From contig QQNF01000035.1 of assembly GCA_003402705.1 (NCBI GenBank), positions 1-40,541 on the forward strand: a stretch of DNA of 40,541 bases, read 5' to 3'. Source of the DNA: Verrucomicrobiota bacterium (GTDB lineage Bacteria; Verrucomicrobiota; Verrucomicrobiia; Verrucomicrobiales; V1-33). Position numbers and translations under genes: made by a program. Below the pieces are notes generated by a model. It was not told the origin of the DNA. It worked only from the letters and a program-made list of their open reading frames with translations, and did not search any database. Positions 9,190 to 18,549 of this stretch are shown piece by piece; within the stretch, counting starts at the first letter, position 1, and each line of letters opens with the position of its first letter.

Positions 9190-9330
9190 CTATGTGAGAA
9201 TCATCCCCAGCAGCACTGCCTCGGCAAGGGAAAAGCCCCGGATCCAGTCCCCAAGAAAGTCAGGCACAGCCGGGTCTGCAATCCGCAGCAGATCCAGCGA
9301 CTCCTCACCACCTGTGAGAATCACAGCTCT
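9190..9330 (-). pseudogene. C-terminal remnant of an unidentified gene
   Basis: The minus-strand frame ending in TAG at 9190-9192 reads as plausible protein (GGEESLDLLRIADPAVPDF..., about 43 residues ending GMILT). Further upstream it runs into the dispersed repeat at 9307-9435, where it becomes Arg-rich nonsense. It is immediately followed by the ATG of the 105 aa gene. The likely history is an operon partner whose 5' part was replaced by the repeat. The family is not recognised, and the frame could be chance. Confidence 0.3.
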
Positions 9331-9435
9331 CAGGGCGCACGGAGTGCGCGCGGCCCGCCTCCGCACCAGCCTCTCCGAACCAGCCCCGGGATCGCGAGGC
9401 TCCGTACTCGCGCCACCCCACACGCCCCTCCGAAC
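9307..9435. repeat. Copy of the dispersed repeat found at 20836-21421
   Basis: GAGAATCACAGCTCT, GCGCACGGAGTGCGC and a GGGATCGCGAGGCTCCGTACT-like block occur here in the same order as in the large array 11 kb away. The central part contains the small hairpin CGCAC-GGA-GTGCG. The copy is more diverged than those in the array. Confidence 0.55.
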
Positions 9436-9538
9436 CAGCCATTCTCACTTCCCCACCCGCCTAGCCCATCCGTGCCCATCCGCTAAATCCGTGGTTCAAA
9501 ACCCCTTCACCTCCCCTCTTCCTCGCCATCCCCTCGGC

Positions 9539-9675
9539 CTCAGCCTGGGCCCCCCTCTCCGTTTTCGCCCTCCAAACCAGCCCCATCTCAAATTTCTAAT
9601 CTCAAATCTCAAATCCCCCATCCCTCAGCCTGGGCCCACCTTCACCATTCTCACTTCTCACTTCTCACTTCTCAC
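9539..9675. repeat. Low-complexity and tandem repeats upstream of the metallopeptidase gene
   Basis: Four perfect tandem copies of TTCTCAC lie at 9648-9675. A run of TCTCAAAT-type repeats lies at about 9587-9616. The 14-mer CTCAGCCTGGGCCC is present near 9539 and again near 9624. No gene is visible between 9436 and 9735. Confidence 0.6.
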
Positions 9676-9735
9676 CTCCCTTTTCCTTTGCTCCCCACCG
9701 CGACCTCTGGCATCTTCGACACGCCGCCGTCGCTC

Positions 9736-11676
9736 ATGCCTCCTCCGCCGCTACTCAAGGCCTTCCTCCTCGCTGGGTTCTCCGCAACTCTCGTCGCCAC
9801 CTCCCGCGCCGCCCCCCCCGCTTTCCAGCAATTCATTTCCGGCGATTTCTCCGAACCCGCCCTCGCCGCCCTCACGGCCGCCCTCCCCGCTCAAATCGCC
9901 ACCCCTCCTCCCAACCCGGTCCCGCCAACCATCTGGTCCTCCAACGACGGCATCACATGGACCGAACAGGACGCACTCCTTCGCACCCGCCAGTTCACCC
10001 GCACCGCCGCCTCCCCGGAAAAAGGCACCCCTCCCGGCACCATCGTCCGTCTAGTCGCTCCCACTGGCCCCTCCACTCTCGAAATCCTCCTGCCCCTCCC
10101 CGGCACCCCGGATCCCCTCCGCCAGCGCCGCGTCACCGACGCCTCCCCTCCACCCCCATGGGAACCCGCCTCCTCCGGCCCGTCCTCATGGCTCGCCCCA
10201 GCACCCCCTCCCATCCCCGCCGCTCCCGGCACCGACACGCTCTGGCTCGACGCCTCAGGACTCCAATCGTTCCGCGCCACGCTCGTCTCCGCCAATCCCC
10301 GCGAAGCCGTCTTCCAGCGCCCCAATTCCTCCAACCGATTCACCATCCCCCTCAATCGCCTCGGCCTCCGCGAATCCATCATGGTCCGCCGCTGGCTCGA
10401 ATCCCACGACTTCACCCCGCCTCTTCCCCCGCGCTCCGTCGGGGTCTCCCTGGCTGAAGCCGCCGGCAACCAACGCGTCGCCCGCGAGAAAGACGACCGC
10501 GGCGACTACCGCGACATGCACGCCTACTCGACCCCGCACTACGACTTCTGGTCGTCCCGCGACTTGTCAGGCGCGAACCTCCAGGCCGTCGGCATGTCCT
10601 TCGAAGCCACATGGAAACTCATGTCCGTCCTCGACTGGAGCCACCCATGGCCAGTCCCCGTCAACGGCCGCCACCGGGTCCGCATCTTCGACACCATGAA
10701 CGCCTACCACGCCGCCGGCGGCCCCAAAGGCTCCGCAGGCGTCTTCATGATGTCCCATCGCGAATTCCTCGTCCCCTTCAGCAGTCTCGCCCTCGGCGGC
10801 AAGGTCGAAAGCACGCTCCACCACGAGGGCACCCACCAGTGCATGCAGGAAATCCTGACCTTCCTCCCGCTCTGGGTCGCCGAAGGCACCGCCGAATACG
10901 TCGGCTCGCTCGACTTCCGCCGCGGCCACTTCCAGCTCCCCATGGGCCCCGAACGGCTCCGCCGCACCATCGACCTCCGCACCGAAGCCGGACCCAACCT
11001 CGCCATCCACCCGTTCTCCCACGCCGCCCTCGACTCCATCCTCGGCACGCCATGGTGGCCCGTCGGCGGCTCCGCCAACGCCCCTAACGATGGTCTCCGC
11101 ACCGTCTTCTGCTACCGTTCCTCGCTCCTCGTCACCGCCTACTTCCTGGAACTGGAACGCGACCGCTCCAAATTCCTCCGCTTCCTCTCCGCCACCCGCC
11201 GTCTCCGCGACGAAGCCGAATTCCACCGCAACCGCTTCGTCCGGCTCAACGGCCACCTCTCCTCAGTCTACATCGCCCTCGCCCGTCACTGGAACCGTCT
11301 CCCCCCACTCCTCAAAAAACAAGGCTCCCCAGCCACCCCACACGGCGGCCCGCCTCCCGCTCCAGCCTACGCCGCCATCCCCGACCTCCCCAAAGGCGGC
11401 GACCTCGCCCTCGTCGACGACGGCGGCTTCAGCCCGCTCCTCTCATGGATCCCTCCAGGCCAGAAGCCACAGGACGTCCCGGACGACGCCACCGCCCGTC
11501 TCCTCCGCGCGTCCCTCCGCAATGCCACCACCCACCCGCGCAACGGCTCCGGCCTCGCCACCCTCATCCTCCGCTGGCAACGCGACTTCCTCGGCATCGA
11601 CAGCTCGTTCGAAAACCGCTTCTACGAAGCCTACCTCCGCGCCGGTCTCGACCTCCGCCCCGGCCGCGTTCCCTGA
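9736..11676 (+). CDS. Secreted HExxH metallopeptidase-like protein with SLA1-homology-like segment
   Basis: The predicted 646 aa protein has a signal peptide at its start (MPPPPLLKAFLLAGFSATLV, cleavage near ATSRA-AP). At about residues 170-230 a segment (TLWLDASGLQSFRATLVS... to NRLGLRESIMVRRWL) resembles the SLA1 homology (SHD1) domain common in secreted Planctomycetes/Verrucomicrobia proteins. The peptidase core has HHEGTHQCMQ (HExxH zinc motif) and, about 20 residues on, WVAEGTAEY with the candidate third ligand Glu. This is the arrangement of DUF1570/gluzincin-like proteins. ATG at 9736 is preferred to 9688 because it starts the signal peptide. It is convergent with the DUF58 gene, 27 bases apart. 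The substrate is unknown. Confidence 0.88.
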   Translation: MPPPPLLKAFLLAGFSATLVATSRAAPPAFQQFISGDFSEPALAALTAALPAQIATPPPNPVPPTIWSSNDGITWTEQDALLRTRQFTRTAASPEKGTPPGTIVRLVAPTGPSTLEILLPLPGTPDPLRQRRVTDASPPPPWEPASSGPSSWLAPAPPPIPAAPGTDTLWLDASGLQSFRATLVSANPREAVFQRPNSSNRFTIPLNRLGLRESIMVRRWLESHDFTPPLPPRSVGVSLAEAAGNQRVAREKDDRGDYRDMHAYSTPHYDFWSSRDLSGANLQAVGMSFEATWKLMSVLDWSHPWPVPVNGRHRVRIFDTMNAYHAAGGPKGSAGVFMMSHREFLVPFSSLALGGKVESTLHHEGTHQCMQEILTFLPLWVAEGTAEYVGSLDFRRGHFQLPMGPERLRRTIDLRTEAGPNLAIHPFSHAALDSILGTPWWPVGGSANAPNDGLRTVFCYRSSLLVTAYFLELERDRSKFLRFLSATRRLRDEAEFHRNRFVRLNGHLSSVYIALARHWNRLPPLLKKQGSPATPHGGPPPAPAYAAIPDLPKGGDLALVDDGGFSPLLSWIPPGQKPQDVPDDATARLLRASLRNATTHPRNGSGLATLILRWQRDFLGIDSSFENRFYEAYLRAGLDLRPGRVP

Positions 11677-11703
11677 CAACTCACCAGATCCTCACAACTC
11701 CCC

Positions 11704-13008
11704 TCACAGGGTCCCCGCCTTCTTGATGTCCAGATAAAGATTCCCCAGCGCCACCGGCAACTCCGCCGCCGGAGCATCAATTGTCAGGATCCCTTCCCGG
11801 TGCAGCGCCGCCGTCACCAATCGCCGCTCCTCCAGATACTGCACCGTCGCCGCACACGTCAGCGCATCCCCGAAGGTCTCCACCGCCCGCCCCGCCTGCT
11901 CCAGCACCTCCGATTCCGTCAGGCTCGCCACCACCACCAGATGCCGCTGCCGCAGCAGCCGCAACGGTCTCAGCACTCCCTCCAGATCCTCACTCCTCAG
12001 ATTCGTGCAGAATACCGCCAGCGACCGCCTCCGCTGCCGCTGCATCAACCGCTCCACCGCCTCACTGAAATCCCCCGGCGCACCCGTGCTCCGGCACTCG
12101 CTCAGATGATCCAGAATCACCGGCATCCCATGCAATCCGCTCACCGGCGGCAACCAACGGTCATCCCCCCCGAACGTCATCACCCCCACCCGGTCACCCT
12201 GCCGCAACGCAATACTGCTCAACAACAGCATCGCATTCAAGGTGTGATCAAACTGCGACAACTCCCCGTCCAGCGACCGCAACCGCCGCCCGCAATCCGC
12301 CATCATGATCACCGTCTGATTCCGCTGCTCCTCATACTCCCGACTCGTCATCACCCCGCGCCGCGCCGTCGCCTTCCAATCCACCGCATTCATCGCATCC
12401 CCCTCCGCATAATCCCGCAACTGCCGGAACTCCCGGCTCTGCCCCGGCCGATTCCTCCTCACAATTCCCATCTGCGACTCCCGATGCTGCATCGCCAGCA
12501 GCGCAAACCGCAGCACCGGCTCGTAATTCGGAAACACTTTCACCTCCACTTCCCCACCACCCTCATATCGCCGCCGCCACAACCCCATCACCGATTCCTC
12601 CTCTATCCTCGTCCGCCCCACCACCACCCTCCCGCGCTCCACCGGCCGCACCCGCGCCGCCACCGTCACATGCCCGCGCCCCGGAACTTCCCCGCTCCAC
12701 GGCCAATCCCCACTCGGCAATCCCACCGGCAATCCATCAATCACCCGCACCCGCACCCCACGCCGCCCCCCATTCCTCAAGGTCACCGGAACCTCATGCT
12801 CCACCCCCAGCGCCATCCGCCCCGCCTCCCCGCGCTCCGCCGTCACCCGCCTGCCCAGCACCAACAACACCGCATCCACCGCCGCCACCAACCCCACCAC
12901 CACACAACTCCCCACCCACCACTTCTCCATCCCCTTCGCAAACGAAGCCGCCAGCCCCGCCATCAGCAGAACCGCCACCATCACCAGCAATCGGGGCCCG
13001 GGTACCAT
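11704..13008 (-). CDS. DUF58 domain protein of a MoxR system
   Basis: The 434 aa protein begins with two hydrophobic segments (about residues 5-20 and 28-52), typical of DUF58 membrane proteins. The domain core is visible: MGIVRRNRPGQSREFRQLRD followed by YAEGDAMNAVDWKATARRG, the conserved RxYxxGDxxxxIDWxAxAR-type signature, then a vWA-like half beginning QTVIMMADCGRRL. It lies 21 bases behind moxR, with a GAGGA-type ribosome site. DUF58 proteins are regular partners of MoxR AAA+ ATPases and are thought to be substrates or effectors. Last gene of the cluster. Confidence 0.93.
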   Translation of the reverse strand: MVPGPRLLVMVAVLLMAGLAASFAKGMEKWWVGSCVVVGLVAAVDAVLLVLGRRVTAERGEAGRMALGVEHEVPVTLRNGGRRGVRVRVIDGLPVGLPSGDWPWSGEVPGRGHVTVAARVRPVERGRVVVGRTRIEEESVMGLWRRRYEGGGEVEVKVFPNYEPVLRFALLAMQHRESQMGIVRRNRPGQSREFRQLRDYAEGDAMNAVDWKATARRGVMTSREYEEQRNQTVIMMADCGRRLRSLDGELSQFDHTLNAMLLLSSIALRQGDRVGVMTFGGDDRWLPPVSGLHGMPVILDHLSECRSTGAPGDFSEAVERLMQRQRRRSLAVFCTNLRSEDLEGVLRPLRLLRQRHLVVVASLTESEVLEQAGRAVETFGDALTCAATVQYLEERRLVTAALHREGILTIDAPAAELPVALGNLYLDIKKAGTL

Positions 13009-13029
13009 GCGATAAATCCTCGTTCAATC

Positions 13030-14055
13030 CTAACGCGGAGCCGGAATCGCCCGCAGCAGCGCCGCCAGCACGCCATCCACATCCTGTCCGCTGATCTGCA
13101 GCTCCGGCGACAGCGCCACCCGGTGCCGCAGCACCGGTATCGCCGCCCGCTTCACATCGTCAGGCACCGCATAGCCCCGCCCATCCAGCAGCGCAAACGC
13201 CCGCGCCACCCGCACCAGACTGATCGCCCCGCGCGTCCCCGCCCCAAGGCTCAACCCCTGCCACGCCCGCGTCGCCCTCACAATCCTCACCGCATACTCC
13301 ACCACATCCGCCTTGCACACCACCGCCGCCGCCACCGCCTGCAGCCGGATCACTTCCTCCACCCCGCACAACTGCCGCACCTCCCCAGTATCCAGCATCC
13401 CGCTCCCCTGCCCAGCCGTCACCGCCGCCACAATCCGCTCCTCATCCGCCTGCTCGGGATAATCCACCAGCACCTTCATCAGAAACCGGTCCAGTTGCGC
13501 CTCCGGCAACGCATACGTCCCTTCCTGCTCAATCGGATTCTGCGTCGCTAACGTCATGAACGGCGGCGGCAATGGCAGGGTCTCCCCGTCAATCGTCACC
13601 TGCGTCTCCTGCATCACCTCCAGCAGCGCCGCCTGCGTCTTCGCCGGCGCTCGGTTGATCTCATCCGCCAGCAGCAGATTCGTAAACACCGGTCCTTTCC
13701 TCAGCCGGAATTCCTGACGCCCCATATCATAAAGCGTATGCCCAGTCACATCCCCAGGCAGCAGATCCGGCGTGAACTGAATCCGCCGGAACACCCCGCC
13801 AAACGTCCGCGCCAGCGCCAGCACCAGATGGGTCTTCCCTAACCCAGGCTTACCCTCCAGCAGCACATGCCCGCCAGACACAAATGCCGCCAGCACCTGA
13901 TCCACCACCTCCGCCTGACCGAAAAATACCGCCCCCACCGTCTCGCGAATCCGCTGCAGCAATCCCGCCGCCTCGGCACTCGCTCCCGACACCGCTGCCT
14001 CCGGTTCCCCGGCCACTCTCAACTCGTCTGTGTTCTCGTCGCTCATGATTGTCAT
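13030..14055 (-). CDS. MoxR-family AAA+ ATPase
   Basis: The 341 aa ATPase is the chaperone-like motor of the cluster. Seen: Walker A GKPGLGKTH, an RRIQFTPDLLPGD segment typical of MoxR, Walker B LLLADEINRAP, the MoxR motif LLEVMQE, sensor 1 ATQNPIEQEGTY, and a C-terminal lid with LSPELQISGQDVD. The start is ATG at 14055 or 14046, both before the acidic N-terminal tail. It lies 18 bases behind the DUF4129/DUF4350 gene and 21 bases before the DUF58 gene, hence one transcription unit. Confidence 0.95.
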   Translation of the reverse strand: MTIMSDENTDELRVAGEPEAAVSGASAEAAGLLQRIRETVGAVFFGQAEVVDQVLAAFVSGGHVLLEGKPGLGKTHLVLALARTFGGVFRRIQFTPDLLPGDVTGHTLYDMGRQEFRLRKGPVFTNLLLADEINRAPAKTQAALLEVMQETQVTIDGETLPLPPPFMTLATQNPIEQEGTYALPEAQLDRFLMKVLVDYPEQADEERIVAAVTAGQGSGMLDTGEVRQLCGVEEVIRLQAVAAAVVCKADVVEYAVRIVRATRAWQGLSLGAGTRGAISLVRVARAFALLDGRGYAVPDDVKRAAIPVLRHRVALSPELQISGQDVDGVLAALLRAIPAPR

Positions 14056-14073
14056 TGGTGAATGGTTGAAATC

Positions 14074-16812
14074 TCAAAACCGACCGCCGCACGCCCCAAG
14101 GATCACCTGAAGATCCGCCACCACCACCCTGAAATCCTCTGGCTTCGCCAGCCCGCCCCCTCCCATCGCCGCCGCCACCCGCTCCTCTGGCAACCCGCTC
14201 CGCTCCGCCAGCGCCGCATGCATCCCCGCACCGTCCTCACTCAACCCGCGCGCCCCAGCCGCCCGCCGCACCCGATGCCGCATCGACTCCACCAGCGCGC
14301 CATGGTCCGGCAGCCGCATCCACAGAAACCCTCCCTGATCCCCTAACTGCGCCGCCATCCGCCGCAGCGCCCCCGTCTCCCGCGGCACCACCGGCCCGAA
14401 CCTCGTCAGGTGTCGCCACAGCCACAGCACCATCAGCACCCCCAGCGCACTCACCGGCATCCACCCGTACTGCCACAGCAGTTGCCAGAAGGTCACCCGC
14501 CCGCTGTTCACAAAAATCACCTGCGTCACCGGCACCAACCCAGCCACCGCCTCCAGCAGTCCCGCATGGTCAAGATCCCCAATCCACCGGTTCCGCCACG
14601 GCCGCGCACTCGTCACCAGCGTCACCCGCCCAGACCCACGCCGCACACTCGCCAGCACCGCCGCCTCCTCATCCCCCGCCACCACATCCGCTCCCATCGA
14701 ACTCACATCCGCCACCATCTCATCCACCGTCGTCATAATGTACTTCTCTCCGCGTATCAAACACTCCGTATCCATCTCCTTCAGCTCACCCTCCCGGATC
14801 ACCACCCCAAGCTCCTTCAAAAACGGTTCGCCCGACCCCGGAGCCGACACCGCACTGCTCAACCAGTCATTCCGAAACCGGTCCGTCGCCGTCCCCAGAA
14901 TCACCAGATGATTCCCCTGCCGCGCCCACCGCAGCATGCTCCGCGCTTCCCCCACCGAACTCGCCCCGCCCAACGGAATCACCAGCATCGTCATCTCCTC
15001 GGGAATCGCCCCGGCCGCACTCCGCACCTCCACCGCATAACTCTCCTCCAGCAGCTTCGATGCCGCCAGCCATGGCTGAAACCGCGCCTCCGCCTTGTAC
15101 CCTAACGTCACATCCTCGTACTTCGTCTCACCCCGGTTGCACCCCCCGACCAGCACCACCAACCCCAGCACCGCCACCACCGCCAACCCCGGCACCACCC
15201 CGCGACTCTCCACGCGCCTCCCCACCCCGAACGGCCACTCCCCAAACAACCTCTCCGCCACTTCCTCCCCAGGCAGCACATCCGCATACGCCGCCCCCAT
15301 CCACGCCCCGCTCAACCGCTCGAAATAACCAATCACCCCCGCCTCGCCCGTTCCCCGCACATGCCGCACACAATCCCCCTCCGTATCACTCGACACCACC
15401 GGCAGCTTCGCCTCCCTCACCATCCACACCAGTGCCCCGCGATACAGCAGCCGCATCGCCTCTCTCCCCTCCCCTGCCTCCCACAAACGCCGCGCCTCCC
15501 CAGCCACATCCGCCGGCAACGACTCCGGCGTCACTTCCATCCCCATCACCACCCGCGGCCCCTCTACCTTCTCCTCACGCCGCATCGGCCCAGCCATCGC
15601 AAACCTCCCACGGCTCAGCACCACCACCAGCACCACCACCGCCACCGCAATGATCACATACCCCAACCACCCCAACCCCGCTCCCCACCCGCCACCACCC
15701 CAGCTCCGCCCAGTATCCAGATCCACTTCCTTCACCCGCTGCCGCCTCACCTCCCTCTCAAATTCCGGCCCCTTCAAGATCTCCTCCACCCGCTCCCCCA
15801 CCGGACGCATCCCATCACCATCCGCCACCGATCCCTCACCACTCTCAATCTCTCTAACAACACCAGCCTCCACCATATCCTCCACCATCCGCTCCCTCGC
15901 TTCCTCCATCTCCTCCATCTCTTCCATCTCCTCACCAACTTCCTCCGCAGGCACTTCCCGATACCGCTCCGCTCGTCCCGTCTCCTGCGCCATCGCGCCC
16001 TCACTCCCCATTACAAACATCGCCACCATCACCGCCACCACCGCCCCTCCCATCCCCCGCAGCCGCTCACTCATCCTCCGGAACGCCACCTCAATGTCCC
16101 ACCCCTCCAGATGCGTCCGGCTGTTGATGTACAACGCAAATCCAGACGCCGCATAAAACGGCTCCATCAGCGCCACCGCCGCCACATAACACAAATTCCC
16201 CATCTGCAGCGCCCACACCGGCAATTCCCCAAACGCCGTACTCCCCTCCATCGCCGTCTCCAGCGCCTCATCAATCGGACTCTCCACCAGAAAACTGTTC
16301 ACAAACAGAAACAACCCCAGACTAGCCGCCAGCTCCAGCTTCGCCGCCACATACGTCAGCGCAAACGCACTCCCCCCACCATGAAACCCCAGCGCATTCC
16401 CCCGCGTCCGGTACAGCCCGCCCCGCAACCCTTCCAGCATCGCCACCGGCAACCGGAACGACCGCTCCGGCGAAAACCTCAGCCACGTCAGCGACGCCGC
16501 CAGTCCCCGCCACAACGAGGTCCTCCGGTCCTTCCAGAAATCCCCCCGCCTCGGCTCGCTCCCGAACAACGCCCGGCTCAGATAATACACCGGCTGCCGC
16601 GTCAGCACAGGCTTCATCCACCACAACACCACCGCCGTCCACACCGGATAATCCCACAACAACCCGAACACCATCACCCAGCACGGCACCGCCACCATCA
16701 GCCACCCACGCATCATCCGCCCCCAGTACCGCCGCGCCAGCGCACACCCGAGATCCACCGCCTCCCACGACCGCCTCGGCCGCAGCACCGCTGTCGCTTC
16801 CTCAAGCCGCAC
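14074..16812 (-). CDS. Fused DUF4129-like / DUF4350-like membrane protein
   Basis: About 912 aa. The N-terminal third has several hydrophobic segments (from about residue 35 and again in the 150-260 range). An acidic Glu/Met-rich, coiled-coil-like stretch (repeated EEME units) follows, then a transmembrane segment, then a DUF4129-like domain at about 435-525 (RLWEAGEGREAMRLLYRGAL). Another membrane segment precedes a DUF4350-like half from about 555, with a membrane segment near 780-800. These two domains are usually separate genes beside MoxR/DUF58. The GTG at 16812 is chosen because AGGAGG lies 6 bases upstream; an earlier GTG at 16839 is possible. It overlaps the end of the SpoIIM-like gene by 11 bases. 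Role in the complex is unknown. Confidence 0.87.
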   Translation of the reverse strand: MRLEEATAVLRPRRSWEAVDLGCALARRYWGRMMRGWLMVAVPCWVMVFGLLWDYPVWTAVVLWWMKPVLTRQPVYYLSRALFGSEPRRGDFWKDRRTSLWRGLAASLTWLRFSPERSFRLPVAMLEGLRGGLYRTRGNALGFHGGGSAFALTYVAAKLELAASLGLFLFVNSFLVESPIDEALETAMEGSTAFGELPVWALQMGNLCYVAAVALMEPFYAASGFALYINSRTHLEGWDIEVAFRRMSERLRGMGGAVVAVMVAMFVMGSEGAMAQETGRAERYREVPAEEVGEEMEEMEEMEEARERMVEDMVEAGVVREIESGEGSVADGDGMRPVGERVEEILKGPEFEREVRRQRVKEVDLDTGRSWGGGGWGAGLGWLGYVIIAVAVVVLVVVLSRGRFAMAGPMRREEKVEGPRVVMGMEVTPESLPADVAGEARRLWEAGEGREAMRLLYRGALVWMVREAKLPVVSSDTEGDCVRHVRGTGEAGVIGYFERLSGAWMGAAYADVLPGEEVAERLFGEWPFGVGRRVESRGVVPGLAVVAVLGLVVLVGGCNRGETKYEDVTLGYKAEARFQPWLAASKLLEESYAVEVRSAAGAIPEEMTMLVIPLGGASSVGEARSMLRWARQGNHLVILGTATDRFRNDWLSSAVSAPGSGEPFLKELGVVIREGELKEMDTECLIRGEKYIMTTVDEMVADVSSMGADVVAGDEEAAVLASVRRGSGRVTLVTSARPWRNRWIGDLDHAGLLEAVAGLVPVTQVIFVNSGRVTFWQLLWQYGWMPVSALGVLMVLWLWRHLTRFGPVVPRETGALRRMAAQLGDQGGFLWMRLPDHGALVESMRHRVRRAAGARGLSEDGAGMHAALAERSGLPEERVAAAMGGGGLAKPEDFRVVVADLQVILGACGGRF

Positions 16813-17779
16813 CACTACCCTCCTTCCCACCACGCCCACACCCGCACAAATACACCGCCAGCAGCAGCCAGTTCATCGCCCCAACCGCATACTTCACCCG
16901 CGTAGACCCCGGCGACGCCGACCAGAATCCCTCAATGAACGCCGCAAAAAACACCAGCAGACACCCTCCGTAAATCAGCGGCAATGCCTGCCTCCCTGCC
17001 TCCGCCAGCGCATCCCCCCGACTCATCCTCCCAGGCTTCAGCACCGCCTGTCCTAACCTCAACCCCGCCGTCCCGCAGATCACTATCCCCACCAGCTCGA
17101 ACGCCGCATGCCCTGACACAAACCGATAGAACTTCTCCGTGTCTCCCGCATAGTGCACATACCCCTGCATCGCTCCGATCACCACGCCCTGATACGCCAG
17201 CGCAAACAGCGCCCCCACCATCGCCAGCACCCCCGCCCCCGCCATCCGCAACCCGATCGACACGTTGTTCTCAATGTAATGCCCGAACATCCCGAAGTCC
17301 GACCCGAACTCCCCGCGCAGAAACTCCTTCTCGTCCCCCGGCCCGTACATCCCGTCCAGCATCCGCATCTGCTCCGGCCCTAACACCGAAAATATCCACC
17401 GCGGATCATACTTCGCCGCCGCCACCATCCCCGCCATCGGCCCGAAAAACAACAGCATCGCCAGCGCGAACAACCGCCACTCCCGCCGCAACGCCACCGG
17501 AAAATCCCTCAGCAGCAGGGTCGCCACCCGCCACGCCGCCGCTCCCTCCTCCCGCGCCAGCAGATTCCGGCACCGGATCACTAACGCATTTAGCTCCCCG
17601 CACAGCTTCTCCCCGTAGATCCGATGCTGCGCCAGCGCCGAATCCGCACACAACTGCCGATACAGCATCGGCAGCCGCACCGCCTCCGCCGTCTTCCCGC
17701 CCTTCTCCAGCGCCGCTGCCAGCGCCTCGGTCTCCGCCCACCGCTTCTGGTTCTGCTCTGTAAATGCCTGCTGTGTCAT
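16802..17779 (-). CDS. SpoIIM-like (stage II sporulation M superfamily) membrane protein
   Basis: The 325 aa protein has a helical, soluble N-terminal ~100 residues with a family-typical RWAETEALAAALEKG opening. Then come multiple membrane segments: FALAMLLFFGPMAGMVAAA, AGVLAMVGALFALAYQGVVIG, a FVSGHAAFELVGIVICGTAGL helix, and two near the end. The HAAFE motif and surrounding helix are hallmarks of SpoIIM-type proteins, which also occur outside spore formers beside RDD and MoxR genes. The ATG at 17779 follows the RDD gene stop by 14 bases; a GTG at 17812 would overlap it. Confidence 0.9.
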   Translation of the reverse strand: MTQQAFTEQNQKRWAETEALAAALEKGGKTAEAVRLPMLYRQLCADSALAQHRIYGEKLCGELNALVIRCRNLLAREEGAAAWRVATLLLRDFPVALRREWRLFALAMLLFFGPMAGMVAAAKYDPRWIFSVLGPEQMRMLDGMYGPGDEKEFLRGEFGSDFGMFGHYIENNVSIGLRMAGAGVLAMVGALFALAYQGVVIGAMQGYVHYAGDTEKFYRFVSGHAAFELVGIVICGTAGLRLGQAVLKPGRMSRGDALAEAGRQALPLIYGGCLLVFFAAFIEGFWSASPGSTRVKYAVGAMNWLLLAVYLCGCGRGGKEGSGAA

Positions 17780-17793
17780 CGTCGGCTCAATTG

Positions 17794-18549
17794 TCAGGAA
17801 TCCCTCAGCCACCTCCCCATCGCGCGCAACCGCACCACTCCATCCTCACCACCCGTCCCCGTCAGCCCGGACGCATGATCCGCCACCTCACGACGCCGCG
17901 GGCCCGACCACATCCCGCTCCGCTCCAGAAAACGCACCACCGCCCCCCTTTCCTCACGGCTCAGCGTCACCGGCGGCGGCTCCGGTTCCACCGGCAGCGG
18001 CGGCGGCATCCCCGCCACCGGCTCCACCACCGCCTCCCGACGCGTCTCATAGACCACTAGCGTGTGCGCCACCAGATCCCCCAACCGCTGAAACCGCCGC
18101 GTAAACAGGCAACTCAACAGTCCGCCCAGGTAACACCACGGCAGAAAATCCGCCACCCGCACCACATTCCTCAGCATCACCGCTCCCAATCCCGCCGGCC
18201 CTCCCCCATCAGCCACCACCCGCAAACCCATCCGACGCTTCCCCGGCGTCGCCCCGCGCACCCCCGCCTCGTAAAACACATGATACCCCCAGTACACCCC
18301 AAAACCCACGATACTCATCGTCCCCGCCGCAAAGCCTTCCCCCGTCACCGCCGCCATCAGATTCCCCGCCACCGACATCAGAATCACTACCACAATGAAA
18401 ATCCCCAGATCGATCGAAAACGCACACGCCCTAACCATCACCCCGGCCGGCCTCAGCTCAATGTCCACCCCCTCCGCCAGCTCGATCCGCTGCAGGGTGT
18501 CCAGCGGCTTGCCCATCTCCCCAGCCTTCTGTGCCGCGCTCATCGTCAT
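17794..18549 (-). CDS. RDD-family membrane protein
   Basis: The 251 aa protein carries the family signature: Arg in VRACAFSID, the Asp of FSIDLG, and the third-position Asp in VADFLPW. Three hydrophobic segments are visible (IDLGIFIVVVILMSVAGNLM, MSIVGFGVYWGYHVFY, FLPWCYLGGLLSCLF), with GATPGKRRMGLRVV between them, another RDD hallmark. A cytoplasmic Pro-rich linker and a charged tail follow. Its ATG overlaps the stop of the upstream gene by one base (TGATG, minus strand), so translation is probably coupled. RDD proteins are membrane components, some with transporter activity; here it is probably a structural partner in the MoxR cluster. Confidence 0.92.
   Translation of the reverse strand: MTMSAAQKAGEMGKPLDTLQRIELAEGVDIELRPAGVMVRACAFSIDLGIFIVVVILMSVAGNLMAAVTGEGFAAGTMSIVGFGVYWGYHVFYEAGVRGATPGKRRMGLRVVADGGGPAGLGAVMLRNVVRVADFLPWCYLGGLLSCLFTRRFQRLGDLVAHTLVVYETRREAVVEPVAGMPPPLPVEPEPPPVTLSREERGAVVRFLERSGMWSGPRRREVADHASGLTGTGGEDGVVRLRAMGRWLRDS

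Noticed and set aside
11800..13551. 583-codon plus-strand frame antisense to DUF58 and moxR
   Set aside because: Composition dominated by Arg, His, Pro and Gln, typical of a shadow frame, and it crosses a real gene boundary.
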